Under the pieces are notes generated by a model. It saw nothing but the letters and a program-made list of their open reading frames with translations, searched no databases and was not told the DNA's origin. Source: Hyaloscypha bicolor E (lineage: Eukaryota > Ascomycota > Leotiomycetes > Helotiales > Hyaloscyphaceae). From it: DNA of 64,000 nt. The translations under genes were made by a program, and so were the position numbers. Below are positions 48,461 to 61,000 of this stretch, one piece after another. The stretch is from the NCBI RefSeq assembly GCF_002865645.1, contig NW_020194667.1:917389-981388 (forward strand), in the 5' to 3' direction. Numbering within the stretch: the first letter of the stretch is position 1; each line of letters opens with the position of its first letter.

Positions 48461-48671
48461 CGAACTAGTTCCTCAAATGGAATCCAAACCGTACATACAG
48501 GCGATCTGCACCGACCAGGTCTGGGAGGATCGCAAAATCGTTAGGAAGGAGGTTATTAATAATATATTATACTACTGGATATATTGGGCCGAGATACTAG
48601 AGCCTGAATACTTACTGGGAGATATAAAGGAGATAGTAGACAAGTTCGAAGCCCGGCTCTATAAAGCGTAA
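48438..48671 (+). pseudogene. Chromodomain-like fragment
   Basis: An open stretch, with an ATG at 48477, encodes about 75 residues that fit a chromodomain: a strand with YIQAICTD (position of YxVExI), then YYWIYWAEILEPEYLLGD, where chromodomains have YLVKWxxxxTWEPxxNL, and a final helix EIVDKFEARL. Chromodomains bind methylated histone H3 tails and occur in HP1-type proteins and in chromovirus integrases. It is in a different frame from the relic to its left and stops at TAA 48669-48671. It is only lightly mutated. Whether it ends a transposon protein or is a fragment of a host gene cannot be told. Confidence 0.5.
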
Positions 48672-48689
48672 GGTTAAGAAACGGATAAA

Positions 48690-48770
48690 GGAACCGGGTT
48701 TGAACCGGGGCAAGTATATAGTAGTAGAAGCTAATACTTTAACTGGCTAATAGCAGAAGAGGCGGCGAGG
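48690..48770 (-). pseudogene. tRNA-like relic or SINE head
   Basis: Read on the minus strand, the segment has a B-box/T-arm (ccccGGTTCAAACCcgg) preceded by a D-arm-like TTAGCCAGTTAAAGTATTAGC region in part (A-box position). Spacing is close to that of a tRNA, but the acceptor stem does not pair and one T-stem pair is broken. It may be a decayed tRNA gene or the tRNA-derived head of a SINE. Confidence 0.3.
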
Positions 48771-48931
48771 CTAATCCCTAAAGTAACTATAATAAAAAAA
48801 GATAATAATATAGTATTTATAAGTTAGTTAATATTCTTTAAATTGGCCTTAGCCCTATATTAATAGTAAACGTTTCAAGAATATTTAAATTATTCGGAGC
48901 TAAATATTACGATTCCACGCTCTACCTAATT
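48771..48931. other. Spacer before Gypsy-2
   Basis: Short AT-rich spacer. No feature seen. Confidence 0.4.
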
Positions 48932-49237
48932 TGGCATCTGGCGTCTGATATCTGAGCCTGGTATCTGAGCCTAGTATCTGGCATTTGGTATCTGAATCTG
49001 GTATCTGGTATCTAGGGTTATATAACGGTTACACGTAATGAAGCTAAGGGAAGCTATACTCTAGGAAATTTAGGATACTAAGCCCTATTAGGCCGAGCTA
49101 CAAGCAAAGAACTATAAATACTTAAGAGACCTTAGCTCAAGACTTCCTTTTCTCCTTAGCTTAGTTTTCTTAATAAATAGTTCTCCTATAAGTGCCTTAT
49201 CTATAGGCTCCCTTTATAAGTCTATAATATTAAACTA
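48932..49237 (+). mobile_element. Gypsy-2 5' LTR
   Basis: Begins TGGCATCTGG, with several tatctgagcctgg-type short repeats, continues through the cctattaggccgagctacaagc block, and ends near ctataatattaaactaa. It is about 13 bp longer than the 3' LTR owing to the short repeats. Confidence 0.75.
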
Positions 49238-51800
49238 AGCTCTTTCTTTTTGCCTGGAAAGGCTCTAGAATATTCTTCCTGAAATAATTATTTATTTCTA
49301 AAAAATAACTTCCTATATATAAATTATATATATCTAATACCTTTAATATAGCCTCTTATACTAATAGCTCTTCTAAGGATCTTTATCTATATCCTATAAT
49401 TCTATTTCTTATTTCCGGTACTAAGAATACCTCTAAAATAGAATCTTTTATTTCGAGAGAATTATTTATCTTATTAGATATCTATTCTAATATACTTATA
49501 TTATAATAAGTTCAAGTTAAGATCCAAATAAATACTCAGACTAATTATATAATCCTAAATAGTTTAGCTACTAGTCTAGTTTACTTGCTTAATATAAAAA
49601 AGCTTTCCTGAGAATATTTTATTAGTAGAAGTTATATTCCGAGTAATATCCGCTCCTAATCTAAGTACTATAATATAGTACCTAACTTCCTAGTTTCTTT
49701 TATTAAATAAGTATATCTAGCCAGAGAAATTCCTAAGTATAGTAAGTTCTATTTTATAAAAGTTCCAGATTTCTTAAAGTTTAGTAATAGTAAAAACCTA
49801 ACTTATAATTATTAGTAAATTCAAAGTTAATATAAACTATTATATAAATAAGAATACCCGTATATATTATATTTTTAATTATATAAAAAGTAATATCTAA
49901 TATTACTTATATATTTAATATAAGCCTAATATTACTAATTTTTTCGAGATAACTATAGAAATAATTAATTATTTTAGTAAATACTTTATTAATTCTTATT
50001 ATATATATAAAGCTAGATATAAATACAAGAAGCTAAGAATAAATAAGATTTAGATCTTTTATAAGTTTAAAATCAAGTTTATTTACTTAATAAATAAAAC
50101 TCAGATTTATTTATAGAACTATCTTAATAAGCTATATAATAAGCTAATATTTTCTTTTTAAAAATAACTTATAAGCTAGTATTAGTTTATTTATATATTC
50201 TATAACTTATATTATATAGCTTTATTAATTAATTCCGAAATAAAAATATTATAGACCTATAAAAGCCTTAAAGAATATATTAAGGCTCGAGCTATTACTA
50301 TTTTTCTAATCTCTATTACTTCTAATATCTCTATATTTATAGCTTCCAAGTTCTATATAATAACTTCTTATATCTTTATACTAATTCAAATATTCCCGAC
50401 TATTAATAAGCTAGCTATTAAAAGAAAAAGTATTTTTACTTTAATTTTAACTTGCTTTAACTACTTTTAGACTAGTTATATAGCCTATAACTATCTAGTA
50501 CTAAAATATATTACTAATATTAAGGAACTAGAGAAGAATAATAAGCTTATAGAGGCTAATATAAATAATATATTAAGAAATAAAAATGCCTAGAAAAAGA
50601 CTTCTTTTTAGATAAACTTAAAATTAATTTTACGAAAATTAACCTAAACTAGTTAATAAAAGAACCATATTTAACTATATTCTATAACTTATTTTATAAT
50701 AGATATTTAATTAATATTTCCTTTTTTACTAATTCCGAAATAAATAATTTTATATTTATTAATACTTTTTTTATTATAAATATTACTACTTTCTTTAATC
50801 TCAAGTTCTAGTATTTATCTAAGCCTATTAATATTAAGAGATATAATAATAAGCTAGAAACCCGTATTACTTATTTCTTAAGAATATTTCTTATTATTAA
50901 TTAGAAATAATAATATAATATTCTTTTATTAATTCTTGAGCTTGAATTTTATAACCTTATTCTCGGCCGCAAATAACTAGAATACTTTAACTTACTTCTT
51001 AATATCTGAAATTAATATTTAATATAGCCCGAGCTTTTTTTTCTATTACTTTCGGTTATATAAGAGATTTTTATATCTCGAGAGGCTTTATTTCCTATTT
51101 CGAGATATATTTCTTATTTTAATTATTAAGTAAATATTAAAGCCAGAGATTATATATTTAATAAAAAGAACTAATAATAAACTATTAGGAAATAAGCTTC
51201 TATTAAGAACTATAATATAGAGAATAATTCTATTACTAACTTCTTTCTATATACTAGCTCTATTAATAATACTATTTCCGAATATAATTCTACTAATTCT
51301 AAATTAGATTTAGATAAAGAGCCTAAACTAGTACTAGTTACTTCTATTTCTTAAAAGCTAAAGATTAAATACTTCTATAAATAAGATACTTATAATAGCT
51401 ATTATTAAATAAAAGACTTTCTAGCTAGTATTATTTATCTTATAAATATCTTATATTAAAAGAAATTATATATAAAAAAAAAGCTAATAAAAGCTTTTAT
51501 TATTAAGATTACTAATATTAGCTTTATAAGTATATATTATAACTTCTAATAATTCGAGAATAAAGCCTTTATTATAAGCTTTTATAAGATTAATAATTTC
51601 TTTAAATAATAAAGAAAGCTTTTTCTAAAAGCTAATATTAAAGACCCTATTATTTTCAAATAATATATTAAGTTTAATAATGCCTTTTTTAAGAAAGCCT
51701 CTAATATTTTATTTCTTTATTAGTTATATAATTACAAGATATAATTAGAAAAGAAAATAGAGAAATATCTGGGATATAGCTCTTTATATAAGATAATAAT
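49238..51800 (+). pseudogene. Gypsy-2 leader and gag/protease relic
   Basis: By position this is the leader, gag and protease of the element. At about 50440-51150 a plus-strand frame with stop read-through has the charged, helical character of a gag core. A knuckle candidate lies near 51365-51400 (KYFYK...YNSYYQ, Cys and His to Tyr). The boundaries of gag and protease are not resolved. Confidence 0.5.
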
Positions 51801-54720
51801 AGCCAAATTAGAAGCTATAAAGAAATATCTTCTAAAAAACCTTAATAAGAATTTTATTACTTCTAGTTAATTACTATTTATAGCCCTTATTCTTTTTATA
51901 AGAAAGTCTAATAAGAGCTTATAGTTCTATATTAATTACTAGAAGCTTAACTAGATTACTTATAAGAACTATTATTTTCTTTCTTTTATTAATAAGATCT
52001 TAGCTAGAATTAGTAAAGCTAAAATCTTTATAAAGCTTAATATTTATTAAGCTTTTTACTAAATTCATATAAATCCCGAATTAAAGAAATTAATAATATT
52101 TTATATATATTATAAAATATATAAATATAAGGTTTTATTCTTTAAATTAATTAATAGGCTAGCTATTTACTAGTATTATATAAATAATATTTTATTTAAT
52201 TACCTAAATAACTTTTATATAACTTATTTAGATAATATTCTTATTTATTCTAATAATAAATTAGAATACGAATTCTATATAAAGAAGATTCTTTAGTAGC
52301 TCTAAAATATAGGCTTATAAATAAATATTAAGAAATACGAATTCTATATTATATATATAAAATATCTTGGTTTTATTATTTCTATAAATAATATTAAAAT
52401 TAATTCTAAAAAGGTTACTATTATAAAGAATTAGAAAGCTTCTTAAACTATAAGAAAAATATAAGCCTTTCTAGAGTTTTATAACTTTTATAAAAGATTT
52501 ATTTATAATTATAATAAGATTACTAAGCTTCTATTAAATTTTATATATATAATATTCTTTTCTTATTTAATAAGGTTTATTAAGACGCTTTTAAAGAGCT
52601 TAAAGCCTATCTTATATTATTAGTTCTATTTTATTACTATAACTTAGACTAATATTTCAGATAATATTATTACTAGTATTCTTTTCTAATAATATAATAA
52701 TAAGTAATATCTTATAATATTTTTCTTAAAAATAATAATATTTATAAAATATAATTATAAAATATATAATAAAGAAATACTTACTATTATATAGTTTTTA
52801 AATTAATAGTATTCGGAATTTCAAGAAATTACTTATTAAATTCAGATTTATATAAATTATTACTTATTAGGATACTTTATAATAATAAAGAAGCTTATAA
52901 ATAAGTAAGCTAGATAGGCTAAAGCTTTAGTTAAATACTATTTTATTATCTAATATAAATCTAGTAAATAGAATATAAAGGCTAATATTTTAATATACTA
53001 AATTAATAAAGTTATTTAGTAAAATAAAGTAAAAGAGAAATACTATATTAAGGCCTTTCTTTTTTAAGATTAAATTAATCTAAAAATATTTTAGAATCTT
53101 AGTATTAAAATTAATTTCTTTTTTTCTTTCTAAAATAATAATAATAATCTTAATAAAATAAATAATTTAGTTAAACGAATTCTATAAAATAACTATAAAG
53201 CCTCCTCTTTATAAGCCCTTTATAAATAAGCTAAACGAGATAATACCGACTTTATTATAGAAAATAAATTACTATTTTATTATAAATAACTTATAATACC
53301 AGAAAAATAATTATATATAAATTTGATTTATAAGGCTTATAATTAAGTTTCTATAATATATCCCGATAAAGATAAAATATATAAGCTATTATAGCTATAG
53401 TATTACTAGAAAAATATATAATATAATATTATTTAATATATTTATAATTACTAATTATATAAATAGACAAATATCTCAAGAAATAAAACTTCTAATTTAC
53501 TTTACTTTTTACTAGTTCCGAACTACTCGTAATAATATATTATAATAGATTTCAAGTTAATATCTGGCTCGAAGTCCGGCTATAATATTATATATATTAT
53601 AATTAATTAATTAAGTAAATAAGCTATTTCTATATTTTATTATAAAATAACTATAATAAAAAATATAATAAAGATATATTTCCGAATTATTTATTATTAT
53701 TATAGCTCTCTAGCCTCTATTATTTCTAATTATAGTCCGTAATTTATATTAGTATTCTAGAAGAAATTTAATAAAATTCTAAATATAAAGCTAAAGCTAT
53801 TAATAATATATTATTTATAAACTAATAAATAAACAGAAATTATAAACTAATATATTAATTAATAATTATACTTATATATTATATATTATTAAAATAACTA
53901 GAATAAGTATTTATTAATAATTAATTATATTTAACTTATTTTCCTATATAGCTTTATAAGTATATTCTTATATAAACTCCTTAATAATAGTCTTTTATAA
54001 ACTTCCTTTAACTAGTTAATTCTAATAATTATACCTTAAAATAAGCTAAATAAAATAAGAACTTAATAAATTACTAAATAAATAGAAGATATTATAAAGA
54101 AAAATAAGAAAAATAGAAAATAAATATAAAAGAAAATAGAGAAATATACTAATACTAAATATTGTTTTATAGATTTTAAAATAAGAAATAAAATATATAT
54201 ATTAATAAAGAAATAGAAAATATAATATTCTAGCTATAAACTAGATTACTAAATAGCTAGGCCTTACTTGATTTTATATTAAGTTAGTAATTCCTATAAA
54301 ATTAAATTATTTAAAGATATTAAAATTTATAATATATTTTCTTCTAATTATTTATATAAGACTATTAATAATTTATTACCTGGCTAGTAAAATAAATTAC
54401 TTTTACTAATTCAAGTAATAATAGATCGAGAATATAAAATATAAAATATTCTAGTATTAAAAATAGAATAAGGAAAGCTTTTATATAAAATTAGTTAGAT
54501 TAGATATAATAAAAACTTTAACTAATATCCGGCTTCTAATCTAAAATACTCTTTCTATAAGCTATAAGACTATTACTTAGCTAATTAATAATAGCTAGGC
54601 CTATTAAAAAAGCTAGTTAACTCGGTATAAGCTTAGAAGAATAAGATAGAGAACTATAATAATTTAAATAATAATTCTATAATATTTATTTATTTAAAAA
54701 CAAGCTTTTTCTAAAAAAAG
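51640..54720 (+). pseudogene. Gypsy-2 pol relic (RT, RNase H, INT, chromodomain)
   Basis: Clear gypsy pol after stop read-through. RT at about 51700-52480 with YKIQLEKKIEKYLGYSSLYK, LFIRKSNKSLQFYINY and the catalytic block TYLDNILIYS (YLDD with the second Asp changed to Asn). RNase H/tether to about 53000. Integrase at about 53380-54150 with DFKLISGSKSGYN and IISNYSPQFI. A C-terminal chromodomain at about 54424-54640 (DREYKIQNILVLKI, KLLYKISQIRYNKN, NQYPASNLKYSFYKLQDYY). The chromodomain would have tethered integration to histone-methylated chromatin. Dead by many TAG/TAA codons. Confidence 0.87.
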
Positions 54721-54753
54721 AAATAATTTTATAATTTTATACTTTATCTAATT

Positions 54754-55046
54754 TAATATCTAGTATCTAATATCTAAATCTAATATCTAGTATTTAGTAT
54801 CTAAATCTAGTATCTAGTATTTAGAGTTATATAATAGTTATATATAATAAAGCTAAAAGAAGCTATATTCTAAGAAATTTAGAATATTAAGCCTTATTAG
54901 GCCGAGCTATAAATAAAGAACTATAAATACTTAAAAGACTTTAGTTTAAGACTTTTTTTCTTTTTTAGCTTAGTTTTTTTAATAAATAGTTCTTTTATAA
55001 GTACCTTATTTATAGGCTTTCTTTATAAGTCTATAATATTAAATTA
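54754..55046 (+). mobile_element. Gypsy-2 3' LTR
   Basis: Homologous to 48932-49237, with almost every CA/TG of the left copy changed to TA here. It begins at TTAATATCTAG, where the left copy has TTGGCATCTGG. Confidence 0.75.
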
Positions 55047-58000
55047 ATTCTAAACTATAAAGAATATAGTATAATACTTTTAATTTAGTTAATTTATTTA
55101 ATATTTATATATTATTAATCTTTAATTATTATTTTTCTAATATAATAAACTTTATTATTCTTTATTATAATATTATTTTAGATTAAGCTCTATTAAAAGC
55201 CCGTTTTTCCAAGCTTTATAAGCCTTTATTTATTATATAAGTTCAAGATACTAGCTTATTAAAAAGAAAAATTATATAATAAAATAAAATATTTTTAATA
55301 ATAACTTTTTCTTTATTTATATAATAATATAACTTTCTAATATTATCTTATTTTATAATAATATTCTAGCTTCTTTTCTTATTATAAAATAGTTTTTTTA
55401 TATTTTTAGAAACTATTTATTCTTTTAATTTCTTTCTATATATATTAATTTTCTTACTATTTCTAATTTCCTAATTATATATATTTTAATTCTATATTAT
55501 AATACTTTTAGCTAACTAATAATAAAGCTTTATATTTTTTTCTTCTAAATATTTATTTATAATCTTAATAGCTATTATATAAAATATAATAAGTTATATA
55601 TATAAGACTTATTTCGACTTTATTTCTAGCTTTAATTCTTATAGCTTACTCGACTTTTATTTTATTTTAGCTAAACTTACTAATACTAGTTCTTGTTTTA
55701 ATAATAAAGAAATAATATTATTCTAGGAAATTAGTATAAGTAATATTAAATATAGTTCTAAAGAAGCCTTAGATAATAATAGCTTAGGCTTAATAAGTTT
55801 ATTAATTTCTTTATTTAAGTTTCTAAAATTAATATTATATTTATTTTCTATTTTAAAGTCGGGCTTAATACTATTTTTATTACTTTAATTTAGAGAGCCA
55901 GAAATAGTATTAGGGCTATTATTTTCTATTTCTTCTAAATCTAATTATATTATATTATAAATATTATTATAGAAAATAGCCGGGCTATTATTAATATTAG
56001 TACTAGTATTAGTATTTATTACTAGTTTAAGAAAAGAAAATTTATTTAGAGCCTTAAAAAAAGAAATTAAATAAGCTAACTATATTTATTTCTTAGCTTT
56101 CTCTTTTTTTATTTCAGCTATAATACTATTCTATTTTATTTTCTTTATCTAAACTTCTTTAAATATCTTCTCTTTTTCTATTATTATATATAGCTCTTTA
56201 GAAATATTAAATAAGTAGCTAGTTTTATTTCTAATACTTTTATAAAACCGGGCCTATTTAGTAATTAAATTATATATTATCTCAAATAATATAATAATAG
56301 TAATTATATTCTTTATAATATTATAAAAAGTTAATTTTAAAACCAAATATTTAGTAATTAAATAGAACTTATAATCGAAAAAATATATTATAATATAATA
56401 TAAAGTATTAATATAGCTTTAATAGTTTACTAGTTTTAATTTATTACTATTAATATATTATATTAATATAATATTTTATTTAGTATATTATTTTTAAATA
56501 AAAGATTCTTTATAATTAAATGCTTTTATTTATAATATATTATTTTATTTTATTAATTATAATACTAAATAAATTATTATTTTAGCCTCTATTTCTAGAA
56601 TATTAGAATAATTAATATATTTAAGACATTTTTTAATTTATAGAACTATTATATTATTAATATTAATTATTAAAGAAATAATTCTAATAGTATTTATTTT
56701 TATAAGTTCTTTAATAAAAGCTTTATATAATATTAGAACTAGTATATAAGTAATTTATTTATATAAAAGAAGCTTATATTTTCTATAATTTTTAGAAACC
56801 TATATAAGATCTATTATTTTCTTAGCTATTTTTTATTATAATAGCTAATATTTTTATAATAATAATAAAATTAGAAATATAAAAATAATTTTAGTAATAA
56901 TAGCCTATATATTTTATTAAGAAAGAAATTAGAATAAATAAAATATAATAATAATAATAATAATAACTATACCTTAAAATTAAAATTAAAATATAATTTA
57001 TAGTTCTATTTTTCTAGTTATATTTATTTATTTAGTATATAAAGCCAGGGCCAGAAATTAGAAATATAATAATAAAAATGCCTTAAAAATAATTATTACT
57101 AGCTTTATATTAAATAAAGTAAAGCTATTTCCGAGATTTTTTTTACTAAACTAGAAAGCTAGTTCTATTACTATATAATTTCTAGTAAGCTATTATTTTA
57201 TAAATATACTTTATATTTTTAAATTAGTAACTATTTTTACTATTATATTATTTTTATTAAAAGCTAGTTTATAATTCTAGTTTTATATCTATTAATACAA
57301 ATAGCTATTTCTATTATTATATATTTATAATTCTCGAATATTTTATAATTTTTATTATTATATATTTATATTATTTCTAAATAAGTAATTAGTTTTACTA
57401 TTATATTTTATATTCTTTAAATAAATAGCTATTTCTTTTATTATACTATTTCTAATAAGAAGCTAGTTTTAATATTATATCTTATTAATAAGCTATTATA
57501 TTTTTACTAGAAATAATTAAATATATTAAATATATTTAGTTATATAATTACTTATTTTTTTTCTCTAAATAGTTTATTATTATACCAGATTTATTTATTA
57601 TTTCATTTAGAAAAAATAGCTATCTAGGCCCTTTAAATATTTATTAGTCTCGTATTTCTTTAGTATATTTTTCTTTTATTATTTTAAATACTTTTAATAT
57701 TATATTTATTAATAGTAAAATATATATTTATTCTAGCTTTAAAGCTAGGCCCTAAAAATATCTTTTAATTTTTTTATTAGTTATATTACTAGCTAGATTA
57801 AATAAGTCTTTTCTTTATAATATATTAGCTAGTATAAAATTATTAGAGCTTAATAAGAATTTTCTATTATATAAGGCATTTATATTTACTATAATAAATA
57901 ATAGTCTAAAAGCTTTATATTATAATATAATATATACTATTTACTAATTAATAATACTAGTAATATTTAATTATTTATTAATAAATATATAATTATCTTT

Positions 58001-61000
58001 ATTATTAATATATTTTAAATAAAATCTTTTTATTATTTAGTTTTTATTTTATAAAGCTAATTAAATTATATTATTCTTTAGAAAATAGAATATTTAATAT
58101 AAAGCTAGCTATTTATAATAAGCTTTAAGTATTATTTAATAAAAGCTATATAATAAATAATAAATATAATAAATGAATTTATAAAAGTGAAAATAAAAAA
58201 CGTATTATTTATAATAGCTTATATCTTAATTTTAGATAATTATAAATATAGTAAACTAGCTTTAGAAAAAGAGTATTTTTCTAATTTAATTAAAATATTT
58301 ATAAAACTCTTCTAGATTTTTATTTTTTTATTTTTAATAATATTATTACTAGATATATCTTAGCCTATTTATAATATTTTTTATAGTTCTTCTATAAGAA
58401 TAAAGCTAATACTAGTATTAGTTTATAATATATAAGTTATATTATTTAATATCTTTTTTTTAAGAATATTTAATATTAGATTTAGATAAGATATAAGAAT
58501 AAAATAAGGCAAAAAACTATATTACTTATCTTATTATATTTATAATAAACTAGAAATATATAAATAAGATATAAATAATTATTATATATATTATATTTAT
58601 TAATAACTCTAATATTTAGCTATTTATATCCTAATACTAAATAAGAAAAAAATCTCGAATTTATAATATAATAATATATAAATAAGACAAGCTATAATAG
58701 CTATATAAAAAACATTATAAATAATAAAAAAGGTTATAGGAATTATATATAGCTAGATAGAATAGTAGTTATTATTATTAAAATAATTCTTATATTAATA
58801 TAAATTCAGTAAATTTATTTAAATAATTATATTTTTTTATATTAGATAAATTCTTATTTCAGGGCTTTATTCTAATATAATTAAGCTAAAAACTCGGCTC
58901 AATTTATTTATAAATTATAATTCGTTTATTTAATTTATATATATCTTATTTAAGCCTATAAAGCTTATAGTATTTTATTAGAAAAAGTTAAGCTACTTAT
59001 TTTTATTTTTAATAAAGATATATTTTAAACTATATATATTATATTTTAATAATAAGCTATAATTAAAAATAGTATTATTTCTTAATTTTTATATTAAATA
59101 TAATATAAGAAATTATATAAGTTTTAATAAAAACTAAATAATTCTATTATAATAAATCTAATAATAATAATAATATTTATAATTCTATTTTTTACTTTTC
59201 TATTTCTAAAAATATTACTAAAATAAAATAAAATCTAAAACTTTATATTTATATTTTCTAATCTAAATCTATTTTTATATCTAATTACTTTAGCTTAAAT
59301 TCCTCTAATTAAATCTCAAATATATAATAAATTAAGAGTATTAGTATAAATCGAGACTAGTAAGTATAGATTTAATCTTAATCTATATAGACTTTAGTAT
59401 ATATTTCTTTCTAATATTTTATAATAAAGAATTAAATAGAAAAAAAACTTATAATTACTATAATAATAAGAGTTTATTATATATTAATTATTATAGCCTT
59501 TTTTTATATATTAGGTATTATTAGTAACTTAGCTAATAAATATATTAATAATATAATATATAATAGTTTTAGCCTTAATATTATTATTATATATAATAAT
59601 AAAAATAGTTTTAAAAGTCTAAAAAAAGATTTAATAATAATATACTTTTATATTACTAGAAAATAAAAATTTAAAGATAATAGTAGCTATTTTAGATAAT
59701 TAGTAATAATAAAATAAAGGATTTCTAGAGAAATAAATATTATATTAAATATATTTTATAATTACTATTAATAGTATTAAAAGTTATAAGCTAGTAAGAT
59801 ACTTATTTCTTTCTGAAATTCTATTCTAGTAGCTTTATAGCTTATAAATAACTTATAGAATAATATAGCTAAGTTAGTTAAATAGGCCTTAATTAAAACA
59901 TATTATAATTATATATATAAATATAACTAGAAGTTTTTCTCTTAATTTATTTTCTTTAATAAAAGGCCTTTTCTTTTATTAATATATATTATTATCTAGA
60001 TAATATAATTATTATTACTAATATAGTAATTTATTAATTAGATTTAGATATTTAAAAATTATCTAGTAATTATAATATAAGATAGGCTTATATTCTATAT
60101 ATTTTTAGTTATAATTAGTCTAATAAAATATAGCTTATCTCTAATTCATATTATAGAAAACTAGTAAATACTAGGAAATAAGATAATTATACTTATTATA
60201 AACTCTTATATTTATTCTCAAATAATATATAATATATATTAAAAGAATTTTAAATATAATATATACTTATATTTTATATTTATTAGTAATAATTAAGAGC
60301 CTTATTTTACTAACTTAATTAGTAGTTATTTCCTTTACTAAAGTTAGTAATTTAAACTAGTAAAATAAGTTCTAATTATTCGAATTATTATAATAAACCA
60401 GAGACTCTAATAATATAATTTGAGCTTTATATTACTATTCTATTAGTTAATATAATATAAGTAGTTTTAAAAAAGTAAGAGCCAGACTTTTATTTATTTC
60501 TTGCTAATAGAATTTCGAGTTATTAAAAAGCAAGATTTAGGTCAAATCTCTCGTTTATTTTCGAGCTAATTATATTAATCTCTAATTAGCTTTTATAATA
60601 AATTATATTATAAATTATAACTTATTTTATCTAAAGCTAATAAGGGCATTTAATAAAGAAATTTCTTTCTTAATATAATAAAAACATTATTATATTATAA
60701 CTAATTAAATTCCTAATTAATTAATTAGATTTTAAATATATAATACCTTGCCTAAAATCGTTTTATATAAAGCAAGTATTTAATTACTATATATAAGTAA
60801 ATTGAATTAGCTAGCTAAATTATTATATAATATATTTATCTGAAATTTAGACTATTAGCTTATTAATTCTCCTTATCTAATATTAATTATTAATATTATA
60901 TATATTACTAGATTTCTTATAATTCTTCTAAAATAAATAAATAATAATTCTCTAAAATTATTATAAAATACTAGGTATTTCCTTAATAGAATTAAGATTA

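Larger units (their letters stand above)
48932..55046 (+). mobile_element. Gypsy-2: Ty3/gypsy chromovirus, about 6.1 kb
   Basis: Two direct repeats of about 300 bp (48932-49237 and 54754-55046) flank a gag-pol relic with gypsy domain order and a C-terminal chromodomain. The left repeat keeps CA and TG and so is much less RIP-mutated than the right one, the reverse of Gypsy-1. A possible short duplication (AATT) abuts both ends, but the exact ends are uncertain. Confidence 0.85.
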
